A DNA stretch of 64,000 bases from Cranoglanis bouderius (taxonomy: Eukaryota; Chordata; Actinopteri; Siluriformes; Cranoglanididae), in NCBI GenBank assembly GCA_023630585.1, contig CM042548.1, forward strand, positions 18,405,527 through 18,469,526. The letters run 5' to 3'. Each line of letters starts with the position of its first letter. Within the stretch, counting starts at the first letter, position 1. The translations under genes and the position numbers were made by a program. The notes under the pieces are model-generated. The model was given only the letters and a program-made list of their open reading frames with translations. It was not told the origin of the DNA and ran no database searches. Shown piece by piece: positions 23,529-36,358 of the stretch.

Positions 23529-25014
23529 TTCCACAGACCACGACACTGGAACATGTGGCTTTACACATATTTTAACTCAACTCACGCAAATTAATAAGAA
23601 ATTATAAGCCAACTTTCATGAAGATTTGCAAAAGGTTTGGGTTCAGATTGAGAGGTAATGGCTTTAGCCAGTTTCATTCATGTAAAATCCAAAAAACATA
23701 CAGTATCTCATATATCTTCTACTGATTTGGCATGAAAATGGGGTTGATGTACGTTGATGATGCAACACTTGGTGTGTTCACAGGGTCACTTTCTAGACTG
23801 ACTTTGTAGCTCAGTGTACTGCTGATATGTTTGAATATGTTACTGATATTAAGTCAACTTGACATGAACTTTGACAAAGACAGCATTTACGACAATTCCT
23901 GTTGGAATAAGCCTTCAGAAATGTTTATACATTCTAGGCTTATTTCAGTAGTCAAAAGGGACTTCAGGTGTCATGCAGCACTGTGAACACCACCATTAAG
24001 TAGTGTGACTGAAACTGGGGATACAGTTTCAAAATATTTCAAAATACTTACAAAATATAATTTTAAAATAAATGATCATTTTAAAAGTTATTCTCACAAG
24101 GGAAAATCAGTACAGCTTGTTTTCTTAGACCCAGGGGACTATGTGGTTTCAACACCTTTTTGATCTTTTCCAGATGCATCATCTTCCAGCAGTAGCTCTT
24201 TTTCTTTTCTTTTTTTTCTTTTCTTCACTTATACCAGGGTGCCTATTAAAAGTTCTCCTCTGGTGGAGCTTAAGGTGTGTAAACTGTGTGCTATGTGATG
24301 TGAGCTCTCTCCATGCCTTTGTCTGCAGGTCATGGTGAGGGCTCTGCACGCTGAATGACAGCGAGACTATGAGGCTCTGGGGCGTCTTTTTTAGAGCTGG
24401 AAACTGACTTGGTTGATACTTAACTTGTCAATCCTTAAACAAAAATATCTTTTATGGCAGTTAGATTCATGACTTCAGGTGCCAATCAACTTGTGAAGCC
24501 CTTTTCTTGTGATCTAATGCAAAAAACAAAAAACAAAATAGCAACTATTCTTAGGACCAACCTCAGTAACACAATCATTACAGTCTGGCTAGTGCAATAC
24601 ATAACATTTGAAGAAACCAACTAAAGAAAAAAAAACTGATATACTGTACATATTGCACAGAAACACTGGAATAACATTGGAGTTGACCAAGGTAGAGTGA
24701 TCAGCCTATGAATTCATGTACCACATGTTCAGAAGCATGTTTTAGAACCATTGGAAAATGCAGAGATCGTATGCTGACATGAGATCGAACTGACAACCAT
24801 AAAATCCTTTTCCAGGACAAGCCTTTACTTCAACTAGGTGGCTTCATTTGTGCATTGTGTCAATGATTAGGCTATGCTTCCTAGAAGAAGAAATTACGTT
24901 TTGTCCAATGAGACCAAGACCATATTTAACAAGATCAATACAAAGACAAGTCCAAGTCAATACAGAAAACGTCTGGAGACTGGACTCAGGTCCAAGACTG
25001 GAGACATGTAACAT

Positions 25015-25140
25015 GGTGTAAGATCAGACAGGGTTAAGGCTCTTGCTGAAGGGCCGACCAGTGGCAGCTTGGCGCTGCTGGAGCTTGAACCCCCGACCTT
25101 CTGTTCAGCAACCTTAACCACTGAGGTGTCTCAGTGAGAC
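25015..25140 (-). repeat. tRNA-derived SINE fragment
   Basis: On the minus strand this reads CTCAGTGGTTAAGG (RNA polymerase III box A-like), then after about 25 bp GGTCGGGGGTTCAAGC (box B-like), then CAGCGCCAAGCTGCCACTGG and a TTAACCCTGTCTGATC end. This is the layout of a common teleost tRNA-derived SINE. It is a partial, diverged copy and not a functional tRNA gene: no acceptor-stem pairing is evident. Confidence 0.82.
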
Positions 25141-25370
25141 ACATAGGTGTCTCAGAATTCTGTATGTATTACAGGCTTTTGCTTGACACTGCTCAGCTGA
25201 AATTCTATAGAAAATGAACAGGGACAACTTTTTATCCCCCATCTTGTAAGCATTTTGTTTCAGTGTTGAGGTCCGGTAAGATTATTCAGTTATCAGTTAT
25301 TTCCAGTTATATCTGTTTCTGCTTCCTCTGAAGGAGATCATCTACTGGTAATACTGAATGAGGGAGGACA

Positions 25371-25424
25371 GACAGAGACAGAGAGAGAGACAGAGACAGA
25401 AAAAGAGAGAGACAGAGAGAGAGC

Positions 25425-25458
<34 letters not shown>

Positions 25459-25478
25459 GAGAGAGAGAGAGGGAGAGC
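25371..25478. repeat. (GA)n imperfect microsatellite
   Basis: GA/CAGA units cover about 108 bp with a few A or C interruptions. Confidence 0.95.
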
Positions 25479-26068
25479 ACACTGAAGTCTGGCATTAAGC
25501 TGCTGTGACTTGCAATTAACATATGGTGCTGTTCGAGGCCCCTCTATTTCTTTTCAGGAAAGTGAAGATCACTGGAGCGTAAAGGGGCAGTCAGTGCTGA
25601 ACAAGCAGTGAATGAAAGAGAGCAAGAAGAGTTTGCTTCTAAGAGAGTCATGCTATGAGGAAAGTAACACTGGAGGATGGTGTGAGAAGAGGTAGAAAAA
25701 ACTGTGGTTTTAGAAACCACATTTAAAAAAAAAAAACAAAGTCTGTTCGTGTCCATAAACAGAGATAAAATAATGACCCTTATTTTTATTCTAGCTCTCT
25801 TTGCTCATGAAGATTTAAGAAAGATCTTGCAGCAATCATTTTTAACCAGATTAATTTTACGCCTAATCTATTTTCTACTGCAATCCATGTTTGGTTACAC
25901 ATCTGAATGATACCACGCTACCTTATTCATCTTTTATTTTCAGGCAATCAGAAGCTTTCTGAAAACAAGCGCTATCTGGTACACAACATGTTTTGCCAAA
26001 TTACACAGTCTTGATCCAAACAGTGGCACTAGTTGAAACATTATGATTGTTTAGGTACTTCAACACAG

Positions 26069-26168
<100 letters not shown>

Positions 26169-26424
26169 CTAAAAAGCAGTAAATTCTTCAAAGAGGGGAA
26201 AATCTTTATTTTATTTAAAGGCTGCTGCAAAATTCATCAATGTCATCTGTACTTTACGGAATGATGGCAATAAGTATTGAGAGCGATGTCTGCATATCGG
26301 ATTACGATCGACATGGGGTGTGGAGTTTTGAACATAATCACAATATATGAGTCTGCATCTTTCCTATACTCCATCTAATTTTATAAAGTAGAAATGTTAT
26401 GATGTTATTTTTCATTCTTCAGTA

Positions 26425-26690
26425 AATGCTTTATCATTGTCAGGGTCATGGTGGCTCTGGAGCCTATTAAAGGAACATTGGGCATGAGGTGGTAAATGCA
26501 ACCTGGATGGGAGGACAGTCCATCGCAGAGCAATATGCCTCCACATTTGCACACTTATTCACACCCGTGGAATCCAATCCATCTACTGGCATGTTTTTTG
26601 GGAGGTGGGAAGGAACCAGAGCAGACCGGAAGAAATGTGCAAATGGAGAGAGCATGCATAATGCTGCTTCAAATATCCATATCTGAATCT
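26425..26690 (-). repeat. Teleost LINE/SINE-related repeat (family G), copy 1
   Basis: Blocks GTCAGGGTCATGGTGGCTCT, GGAGCCTATTAAAGGAAC, CAGTCCATCGCAGAGCA, TTCACACCC and GGCATGTTTTTTGGGAGGTG follow the order of a very common fish repeat. Related copies are at 34.5, 47.8 and 58.9 kb. It is non-coding; the frames on either strand are accidental. Confidence 0.8.
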
Positions 26691-26736
26691 GGATTTAAAA
26701 ATGTACGTAGTCTAAACCAGAAGGGTTTTTTATTTA

Positions 26737-27005
26737 TCTTTTTTTTTTTTTTTTTTTAAAGAAACCCTACTACTTGTTTGCCATCCATGCCTGGGAGCCA
26801 CAACTGGCCATGCTCTCTGGGTGAGAGGCATGGCATACTCTCTCTCCCGTCAATCACAGTGATAACAGCCAACCGTGGGCGTCTGTGAGCTCCCCGGTTG
26901 GTAGCTGTTGTGTGATGGTGGTCAAGTGACCAAATTAGGGAGAAAATGGGAGGGGGAAGCCTACTGCTTTGCCCCAGAAACATATCACAGCTGGACCAGG
27001 AGTCG
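26737..27005 (-). repeat. Candidate SINE-like retroposon with A-rich tail
   Basis: Read on the minus strand, a non-repetitive body of about 250 bp (TACCAACCGGGGAGCTCACA and CTCACCCAGAGAGCATGGCC) ends in TAGGGTTTCTTT and then about 18 A (the plus-strand T-run near 26740-26757). A unique body ending in poly-A is the signature of a retroposed element. I do not recognise the family. A short teleost tail sequence (CTGACCCTGACCAGGCAGTT) lies close by at about 27135. Confidence 0.5.
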
Positions 27006-29079
27006 ATAATTAATCTCAAATATCATTTTTAAAATGTGTGTACCTGTGTACCTGCCTGCAGCATATTCTAATGAATTTAGTTGTCTCTTTCTCCCAAAAT
27101 ATAAACAAACTAATAGCCATATTTGAGCCGCTCTGACCCTGACCAGGCAGTTACTAAAGATGAATGAATGATCGTTGTACATTCATGCTATTGAATGTGG
27201 TCTTTGTTTGTCCCACGAAATTCATATCTGACCACTCCCCTGCAAAACCTCCCACTTGCACAACTTCTTCTGTTGTGTCAGGATGCCAGTCCTTATGCAC
27301 ACTTCTAGCCTCAACCAGATGCCCTGTGAACTTTCTCGCAAGCTTAACAACATGTACGTTAAATTCATCTGAGAAGGACTTTGCTTGCACAGTTGATGGA
27401 GAACTTTGTCATCATTCTATATAGTATATCAAAAGGGGAGTCCCACTACACATTGAATTTAGCAGGTAATGCCTGCTGTCAATCTGCCAGATGCCCATTC
27501 CTTTGTGAAAAACTGAATTTCTATCAGTCTATTAAGTCTTTATCTTGGGGACACCTACACTCTGATGGGTTCAACAGTTATCTAGTATTACAACAGTATC
27601 AAAGCAATGAAAAGTAAATTAAGATAATGATAATGTTTAACATATGAAGTGGTAATCTGAGTGAAAAGAAAAGATTATTTTGTTTTGCAGATGACCAGCA
27701 AATGATTTGAAATGAGGCTTGGGGCATTTGTTACTTTATATGGTCCAAAGAAAACCAGTCCAACTCAACACATCCAAATTTTAGACTTTTTTTTTTAGAA
27801 TCTTAAAGAAGTACCTACATATTCCTGAATCGTGACACGTGCTAAACTACAGATTAGAAAGTTAATACTGGAGATTTTGCATTTTAATCTGTGGGAATGG
27901 GAATACATGTTTTAAAAAATAATAATAATAAAAATTCTGCAGTAAAAACAGAAACAGGGAAGAAATCTACATACATTTATGGACTGCAATAAAATAAATA
28001 CTAATGGTAATGAACTGACAAACATGTGGCGGTCAGTAAAGTCTATTTTAAACCCATTTTATACCAGAAACATTACCGTTGGCACAAAAAAGAGGTATAA
28101 ATGGTACTTTGGATTGAATGGCTGTTCCATTATATATAATCATCTTTGGAGTACAAAAGTCTGCAAAATGAATGCCAATGAATTATAATAACAAGACTAT
28201 ATAATGATGAAAATGTTGAAAAATATCTACATTTTGCAGTGTAATGGGAAACAGATCACTTTACACATTTGTCCACCCACGAGTGAACTGCAGCATAGAT
28301 TTCTGCTTAAAACGCAAGAGCTATAGTGCTGTGGATAGGGTTTTTTTATGTTTGAAAAGCAATAACAGGTCAGTCGTCTATCAACATTCATCATCATTGT
28401 CCCTGTCTTTTTTGTCAGCTTTTTAAAAAGTTCCTCTTCTGGCCTGTGCCTTAATAAATCTTAAAAAAAAAAAAAAAAGCAACAAAGGAAGAATTTGTTC
28501 CAGAGATAGTAGAGGTAAAGGAAATTTGAACAGTACAGAGCATGGGGATAACAAATTATCACTAAATTCTTGTATCATACCATACTATTGTATTCCCATT
28601 CTATTGAGTGATCAATTTCACTGCAGTTGATTTTTGTGCTGTAGTCTCAGTTCTTTCGTGGCAATACACTTCTCGACAAAGAGGATAAGTGATGAATATG
28701 GTGATGCAAAGTTACTCTGGCTCTAGAGCCACAGCATTTAAAATAGTTAAGACTCTTTTTTTTTTTTTTGAAAATCAATTAAACTCTTTAGGAAGGAGTT
28801 CAAAAGAGGACACAGAGCAGTCAGTGATTCAATATGGTGATGTGTTGGAGCTTCTGCAGTTATTCGCAGCAGTGACTCTGTGCCACTGCTGCTATGGATG
28901 GTCCCACATGGATTCTCTACAGATTGCACTTCGTAAAAACAGTTTGTGCCCAATTCGCACCCTTTCTTCAGTGAATAATCTCACCTGGACATTGTAGCAC
29001 TGCTTCTCTAATTATAAAGATTGTGGTCCTGTTTCTGAACATTGTTTAAACACACTTAACACTGATTGAGTTAATATTA

Positions 29080-29340
29080 TACAATTATTACAGAATAATG
29101 ACTTACTACCCCACTGTGTTCACCTGTTCCGTGTTCAGTCATTGATTAGTTTGGTTATTTATGCTTGTTTCTTTTTGTTCACTTTTGTAAAAAGTTTCCG
29201 GTTTTCTGACGTGCCTACATTATCGTTCTGATTATGGATCTACCTTCTTTGACGCGGCCTCCTGTGCTCTGAATTTCGACTATAATTTTTTTGACTGTAA
29301 TTGCACCCTGCCTTCAATAACCGCATGTTACATTCACACA
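29080..29340 (+). repeat. Dispersed repeat family D, copy 2 (shorter)
   Basis: This copy shares the ordered blocks of 10.73-11.19 kb, including GATTATGGATCTACCTTCTT followed by TGACGCGGCCTCCTGTG, and the terminal GCCTTCAATAACCGCATGTT then ACA. The middle portion is shorter. It is non-coding. Confidence 0.6.
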
Positions 29341-31194
29341 GTTACATTCCATATTTCCATGCCAAGTCTACACTAACTCAAAAGAACATACAGATACTTT
29401 AAATGCAGCATACAATCTCAGTAGAAAGAGTACTAAACAGTATCATTCCTTTTGGTGGTACCCTCAAGCATACACCATTAGTACTTTTAGTATGTTGTTG
29501 TTTTTTTTTACCTAGAAAAATGCAGGTTCAATTATATACCGTAAATTATGTTAAAGGAACATTTGAAAGATGCAAAAAGATGAACGACAAGGAAATGTAC
29601 AGTTTAGAACCCCTTTTTTCTGAGACTGCAGGTATTATGTAACACTAAGCTGAATTCAGTATGACCTTCTAAAGCACTTCAGAACTGAAGCTTTATTTAA
29701 GTGCCTACCACACAGACACAAAATCAAGCTTTGTTTTGGACAGAACGAAGCCGTGGCAAGGCTAACGTATTTGTTCGCGCATAAAATGTCATTTAGCAAA
29801 CATCACTTTAGGGTGAGCTCTCTCAAAACATTTTAATTAGGCTGAAAGCAAATCAAAGTTGGCATCTGACACGGCAGGAGTAATGCTGTCATGAAGTCCT
29901 ATATTGACTTATTTCCATTTAATGAGCAACTGTAGCTTTGCAGCGGTGTTTGATGGAGTCTAAAGGGATTATTTTTTTTCTGAGGGCAGCACCACATTCC
30001 AGATGGGCCATTCCCGGTGAGAACATGAGAGCCAGCAGGACACAAGATTGATTTTGCTCAAATCTGATTTTCATTTGACACCAGTGCTCACTGGAGCTTG
30101 GATTTTTCTTTGCTTAGGCCACATTGCAGACACTGCCTTTGAGCAGATCTAATTCGAGCCACATTCAACCATTTCAATGACACTCTCTCAGAGGCTATTA
30201 ACTGACACTGTAGAATTCTCAATCTTGACATTTCCACCTGCCCCTATGTCCTTTGGCTAAAACTTTAAGCAAAGCAAGCAGGAGCTCCAGATCCTCTTAG
30301 TGAACGGTTCACTTTAACAGACCATATCAGTGCTGAAATTATATCTGTCAAATAGCTGCGTGGATTCATTTCCACATGTAATGGGGGGGGGGAATGATAA
30401 AGAATTCATTTCATCTCCAAACTAGTGAAATAATGCTATTTCAGGAAGAATATGTGATGTCGGGTTTGAGTTTGGCAGAGCATAATAAAAAATAAAAAAA
30501 AAATTTAAAAAGAGAGAAAACAAATTTTCAAAAAAATTAAGTGTGACAGCACTTCATTGAGTTTGCCAAGCCAACCAGGCTGCCTGCTCAATGCCTCCCT
30601 CCATCATGAGTGAAGACATGTTTATTCACCGAGCGTGAAGTTAATGGAGTTCAGCCATAGTCGCCTCACAGAATTCTCACTGTGGTGGCACTCAAAATTG
30701 GTCTGCCATTAGGCAAGAGGAGGAAAGAAAAGAAGTGTGAAGGTTAAAAGGCAGATCGAAGCAGAACAGAATAAGAAACCAGGAAACTGCAAAGAAGAAG
30801 GATTTGTATAGTGGCAAATTTAAAAAGGCCGAGCATCTGTTTGGCAATAGAAATAACTCATGTGAACAGTAGAGGGAATGGAACAGTGTGTTTTCAAAAC
30901 TATCAGTGGGATCAATTGAGATTTCCTTTACCCATTTCCTTTATAGAGTTTAGAAAGGAACAATAGCTTCAAAAGAAACCTCCTAGGAGTGCGCTCAAGT
31001 GAACCTCTGCTATTAAATGAATAGGATTAGCCCCTGTGTTTTCTTTCATCACCAATGAGGTGGCGATTTTTTATTGATCGAGCTAGGTTCATTATCCCCG
31101 GGTCTCATGTCCTTCTTAATGCATGCCACGTGCCAAACATGAGGACAGATAAAGCCGTTCTGCTCCCGGTGGAAGTCACGGCCTGTTTACTCAC

Positions 31195-31402
31195 CATATT
31201 GATGGCGCTTCTGTGCCACTGATCTCCAGAAAGTCATATCTGTCCTCCAGCTGGAAGTCTGTGAACACCAATGCAATGGTGTCTCCGGGCTCAGCCAAAA
31301 TACTCCATGTGCAGTCTGCACTGTTCTCGTATTCTGAGGGGAAGTGAGGACTGGATATTGTTCCTGTTGTCCCTCTTAACGTGCCGCCACAAGCTCCTTC
31401 AG
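31195..31402 (-). CDS. csmd1: csmd1 coding exon: first half of CUB domain 2
   Basis: This 208-nt exon encodes EGACGGTLRGTTGTISSPHF, then PSEYENSADCTWSILAEPGD, TIALVFTDFQLEDRYDFLEI and SGTEAPSI, with split codons at both ends. It shows the CUB landmarks: A-C-G-G-T-L opening, SSPHFPSEY, a second Cys before T-W, the E-P-G-D-T-I turn and the acidic Y-D-F-L-E-I-S-G segment. The acceptor AG is at 31403-31404. The donor GTGAGT has its GT at 31193-31194. The 5' split codon gives Ala and the 3' one Trp. TEAPSIW is characteristic of CSMD1 as I recall it (CSMD2 differs here), so the paralogue call rests partly on this exon. Confidence 0.97.
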
Positions 31403-32336
31403 CTGATCAAAACAATTTTTAAAAAAAGACTGTCAAACAACTAAACATGCATTTTATTCCGTTTTAAATGGATGGTAACCTCATGAGAACAGCCATTTCG
31501 CTGCAAACTATATTGATCATAAATGAATTTATCTAGTATTTCCTATTATAAGATTACAATAAACCAAATATATGATCATTAAACTTATTTCTAGACATTT
31601 TTTAGCATTTACTTCTAGAATAAGAACATTTAAATGAAAGCATTGAAAACAGGCTGAATAATCTTACATTAAATAACTTTAAAATTAATTAATTTAAATT
31701 TTAATTTGATGAATTTGACCATATTCAAGACCAACATCAGTTTCAAGATATTTGCCAAGATATTTTGCTCTGCATTGCGTAACATTTTAGGTAACATTTT
31801 ACTCAATATGTTATTTGATTGAAACAATTCATTTAATGACATTAATTTGATAAAGGTAAGGTAATTGATGCCAATGTGTCCGCATAATGTGTGAATGGCT
31901 TGGTGGTGCTTTTGTGGCAAAGCTGCTCTCAAGTCGTTTTCACACTTGGCCCGAAACGCCCGAGTCCGACACTTCGGACCGATTCTGGGCTCGTTTGGGA
32001 GGATTGCTTTCATGCAAAATAATCACTCCCGAATGTGGATTGATTACATCTCTTTTGTCTGAGAGATTCTGAGAGCAGATATCTTACACACACACAGACA
32101 CACACACAGCGGATGCAGCTGAAGTGAGTCCCAGACCGCCAAGTATCCTAGAGTCCGGAGACCACTGATGGGTTCGGGGGCTCAAAAACAGCTTTCATAC
32201 TTCAACAAATGGACCAAACTCTTGGGGCTCAAATGTGAAAACGTCTAAAATGTATAGAACAAACAGGAAAGTCTCCGAAGAAAACTTTACCCCATTGCTT
32301 GTTTCATTTTTAATGCTATTCCTTTAAAAAACTTAC
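31403..32336 (-). other. csmd1: csmd1 intron between Sushi 1 and CUB 2
   Basis: This is the shortest complete intron in the window (934 bp). About a third of it is the MITE at 31935-32243. The rest (31.40-31.93 kb) is AT-rich with no feature. Confidence 0.93.
31935..32243. mobile_element. hAT-like MITE (309 bp)
   Basis: The ends are inverted repeats: CGTTTTCACACTTG at the left and, inverted, CAAATGTGAAAACG at the right. Imperfect similarity continues inwards (GGCCC/GAGCCCC and GAGTCC/GTTTGGTCC). The flanking octamers TCTCAAGT and TCTAAAAT agree at six of eight positions, consistent with an old 8-bp target duplication of hAT type. There is no coding sequence. Its right end lies 93 bp from the Sushi 1 exon. 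Confidence 0.7.
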
Positions 32337-32531
32337 CTCTACAGAATGGTGCTGGGAAGTCCCATGATGCACCACTCCCAGGGCTCACAATACACGTGAG
32401 CACAGCATGGCCTTCCAGGACGTATCCCATCACGCAGGTGTAGCGGATTTTGTCCCCGATATTATACCTCGTCCCATGAATGATTCCTCTTGGTATCAAT
32501 CCGGGATTTCCACACGTGTGACTCGGCAACA
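32337..32531 (-). CDS. csmd1: csmd1 coding exon: Sushi domain 1
   Basis: This 195-nt exon encodes a whole Sushi domain: LPSHTCGNPGLIPRGIIHGT, RYNIGDKIRYTCVMGYVLEG, HAVLTCIVSPGSGASWDFPA, PFCR. All four cysteines (HTC, YTC, LTC, PFC), the CGNPG opening, the G-D-K-I-R-Y-T-C core and the late Trp are present. The acceptor is TTTTTTCCAG ending at 32532; the donor GTAAG has its GT at 32335-32336. It starts with two bases of a split codon, whose first base comes from the missing CUB 1 exon, and ends with one base of an Ala codon. In CSMD1 this domain directly follows CUB 1, so the upstream exon must lie beyond 32531 and is not seen before 64000. Confidence 0.97.
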
Positions 32532-34535
32532 CTGGAAAAAAGGAACAGAGCAAACAAAAACACAAAGACATTGGTAAGTGTTTCTGACTGGGTGATGCTT
32601 CCCTAAAGGCACTGATGGATGAACACGAGCATATGCTGCGCCATTCACTCTCTTCGGTTTGTTCTTCGTCTACTAACTCACTGCTAGCCTCTTTGGGTCA
32701 GATCAGAGTCTTGTTTCATCTTCATAGAGCCAGACAAGCCAAACTCTAGAGGTTTCATGCTTCATGAGAATTTTTCTTAAGTTTTCACATCTGAGCCTGC
32801 TCCAGTATTCTCGCCAACTCTCACGTTCCTGAAACTCACCTAGTATGTGAGGCACTCCTTGCAAGCTCAAGTCTACACACTTCAGTGATACTCGCACAAG
32901 ATCTTTGAATTTTGAAAAATACGGAATATACGTAGGGAGTAAGTATGTAGTGAGAATGCAGAGAAAGTGCTTCTCTACAAAGTTAGAGTGTGCCTCCAGA
33001 ATTTCCACCAGCCTCTCTATATGTGGTCAATTTATACATGAAATGTATGCATGTTTATCAGGGCCGGCTGAGATAAATGAGCTCACAGGGCGAAGCCCCT
33101 ATGTAGAAAGTCATCAATATATGGTTTCTTTTTTGGCATCCACATCAGATTATTTGCTGGTAATAAATTATTTTAAAGCGGATTATTTTGAACTTTTGTG
33201 GAAGCAAGTGCAACAGCACCAACAACAAAAAAGAATGGTAGGACATAACTACGTAACCAAATATGACTACATTATTTGGAATGGACACATAACATTCTAA
33301 ACAAATACAGCTACAGATATGAGGCACATTACTGTTATGTTTTGTTAAGATCAACAACAACAACAAAAAAAAACTTGCCATCTACTTGAGACTTGATGTG
33401 TGCACTGGGACTAGGACCTTTACTAGGATTTTACTTTAATGCAGAGCTCGTGTTGGGAGTATGTAGCTGGCGGGCAGGGTTGCCAGGTCTCTGCAAAATT
33501 TCAAACCCAACAATAAAAAGACAAGCCCAGAGTGGTGTAAAAACTGCGTCCCTGGCAACCGTGATTGCAGAACAAAAACTATGTTCATTAACATGATGTC
33601 TATCGAAGACACAATACTTATAGTGTTAGGTTTTTTAGCCTGATCCAATCACTGCCATACTTGGCTCCAAATTAAAATCACATTCCTACCATATTTCTGT
33701 GCAAACAAAAGAATATGTTTTTATTTACAGGGCTTAAAGGACCCCATTTTGACTAGCAGCAGCACATCGTAGCACAGCGCTTCGTAGCACATTCTGACAG
33801 CGTATCAAGTGATCTTTATAGAATGGAACAAACCCTAAAACTCAAATAAATCTGATAAAATATTATCAGGAGACTACTGTTGTCAACTATAAACAGCAGT
33901 TCCTTGATTTGTGAAAGATATCATTATTTTGTGAATTTTTTTTTCATAACTACAATCACATTTGTTGTTATAATTTGAGTATGAAGTAGTGACATACCCC
34001 TACCCCAACCAAAAAAAAAAAAAAAAACCCACTGGTCTTTATGGCAAATAGGATCACAACAGTGTTGACTTGTCTAACATTCTGCAAACACGATCTACAC
34101 TCACAAAGTACAATCTTGCGCCTCTCCTTAACAATATTTTCAAAGAAAAGGTGAGATGAAATCTAAGGTCAGTATGTGCCGTGTATAGTGTGTGTTTTGG
34201 ATTCGGAGTGTGCTTTCCTTGCACAGTCTTCCCAAGGGCCATGTCAGAGAGTGTCGCTGGATGCTGTCAAAGAGGAAACAACCGTGTCAAAGGCAGAGAT
34301 CCCCTGAAGGCATATCAGCCTTGGGGACTAGTCTGGCTAACGGAGGCTACGACACGTGGAGTGCTTTGCCAACTCAAATGTGATTCAATGTTTTAACCAG
34401 TTGATGACTGAATACGGTGTGCCTTATGTAATTGAGAAAGTGCACGTTAATAATCATGTCAAGTCACATGGCGCAGTGTTGGATATGCAGATGTGTGATC
34501 GTTGCTGCAAAAATGTAATTTCATGATACATATCT

Positions 34536-34756
34536 GTGGGGGTTTCCTCCAGGTTCTCTAGTTTCCTCCCACCTCCCTAGAACAAGCCAGTAGGTGAACT
34601 GGATACACTAAATTAGCCATAGATGTGTATGACTATGTGAATGCGGACTGGTGTCTCATCCAGCGTGTATATCCGAATCACGGCCAGTGATCCTGGTATA
34701 TGCTCCATATACAACGGCACTCTGAACAGGATAAAGCAGTTACTGATAATGAATGA
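34536..34756 (+). repeat. Teleost LINE/SINE-related repeat (family G), copy 2
   Basis: It reads GGGGGTTTCCTCCAGGTTCT, TTTCCTCCCACCTCCC, TGGTGTCTCATCCAGCGTGT, CCTGGTATATGCTCC and finally GGATAAAGCAGTTACTGATA with ATGAATGA. This is the plus orientation of the family seen inverted at 26.4 and 47.8 kb, and the ATGAATGA-type end is its usual 3' end. Confidence 0.85.
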
Positions 34757-35293
34757 AAGTCATTTCATGACACATCCACCAAAATTCTCATTTAAGCTCC
34801 CTGTATGAAATTGACAAACTACTGAACTTTGAAGCACATAGTCTGCACCAATAAATTTCATTGTGTTCTCTGTATAATGGGTTATACACACTGAAGTCAG
34901 CATTTTTACAAGGCATGATACATCTGTATTAAGATGTATTTATCTGCGAAATCAATCTAGAGAACACGAGCATCAAGTGAAGAGATTTTTAAATGGTTTG
35001 GAGCCCTGAGGCAACTGACATTTTCAGGCCTCAGCAATTAGCATAATAGCTTCAAGCTGATTCTTCTGGATTCACAGACGCACACTGTTGATTCTCCAAA
35101 TATCACATTTCTTAAAATATCACTTTTGACTTATTGACTAATAGTATTTTGCATACTGAAAATGAATGTAGACCTCACATCATTGCCAGATAGTGCCATC
35201 CAGCCTTAACACCAACACTTAACACTTAAATTTGTGCCGGAGACGTACTGAAATGCTGTCAAATTAGGTGCCAGGAAAAAAAAGAAAAGCCTG

Positions 35294-35294
<1 letters not shown>

Positions 35295-35333
<39 letters not shown>
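35295..35333. repeat. (AT)n microsatellite
   Basis: About nineteen AT units. Confidence 0.96.
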
Positions 35334-35336
<3 letters not shown>

Positions 35337-35869
35337 CTGTCCACAGCTCTATTTTAAACACTTAGGACTTGCAATTGATTTAATCTGCAATAATTCATTT
35401 TGCAAATGTCTCCCTCCTGAGATCTCGGGCGACTGGAAGAGCCGTGTTCATTAATCACGCTCTCAATTGACAGAGTCTTCTGCTGCACCAGCTTTGGAAG
35501 GAACCTACTGTTTGGTAAACATTTGATTTATTGTCTGATTAACAGTCGGTGGCAAGGAAGAAGGGTCTATTTAATCGAATTTGAATGCAGCAGCAAACTG
35601 CCATTTTTTTAAATTTGATCCGTTCCAAAAGGTGCCCATTTCATTTGGCTTGTCAAGAAGCAACTATTCACGATGTCCTTTTTTTTCTTTTTTTTTTTTT
35701 TGTGGATGCACCTCTCCATATGTCGCTGACATGTATTCGTTACAATTCGTTCATTTCATAGTTTGACAACATATTCTAGAAAAATCCGAGGCAAGGTTTC
35801 TGTATGTTTCTTTACAATAAACCAGTACCTCACCTCAAGTTAATACCTGTAAGCCAAACATGTAAACAT

Positions 35870-36358
35870 AACCAAGACATCTATTCATTTGTCCAATTAT
35901 CCACTCAGCCAATCATGTGGCAGCTGTGAAATGGATAAAATCATGCAGATAGAGATGAAGAGCTTCAGTTAAGGCTCACACCAAACATCAGAATATGGAA
36001 AAGATATGATCCCTGTGACTTTGATCGTGGCATGGTTGGTGGTGCCAGATGGGATAGTTTGGATATTTCAGAAACTGCTGATCTATGGGGATTTTCACGC
36101 ACAGCAGTCTTTATAGTTCATACACAATGGTGTGAAACACAGCTCTGTGGCTGTAAACACCTTGTCGATGAGAGAGGTCAGATGAGAATGGCCAGGAAGC
36201 TGAGAGGAAGGCTACGGGAACTCAAATAAGCACACTTTACAACCATGGTAAGCAGAAAAGCATCGTAGAGGGCACACAATTTCTAACAATGAGGCGGATG
36301 TGCTACAACAGCAGAAGACCATCCCAGGTGCGCCTAATAAAGTGACTGGTAAGTGTAT
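35870..36358 (+). pseudogene. Tc1-like transposon with C-terminal transposase deleted
   Basis: This plus-strand copy covers the N-terminal part of a Tc1-like transposase. The frame 36032-36229 opens MVGGARWDSLDISETADLWG and FSRTAVFIVHTQWCE, a helix-turn-helix related to the common family form, then VDERGQMRMARKLRGRLREL before a stop. After the block GCTACAACAGCAGAAGACCA the sequence jumps at about 36330 (CCCAGGTGCGCC) straight to the terminal CCTAATAAAGTGACTGGTAA. The entire DDE catalytic region is therefore deleted. It ends in TGTATAT near 36358. At about 490 bp it is roughly a third of the full length. It appears to be the same family as the C-terminal remnant at 2.58-3.44 kb. Confidence 0.87.
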
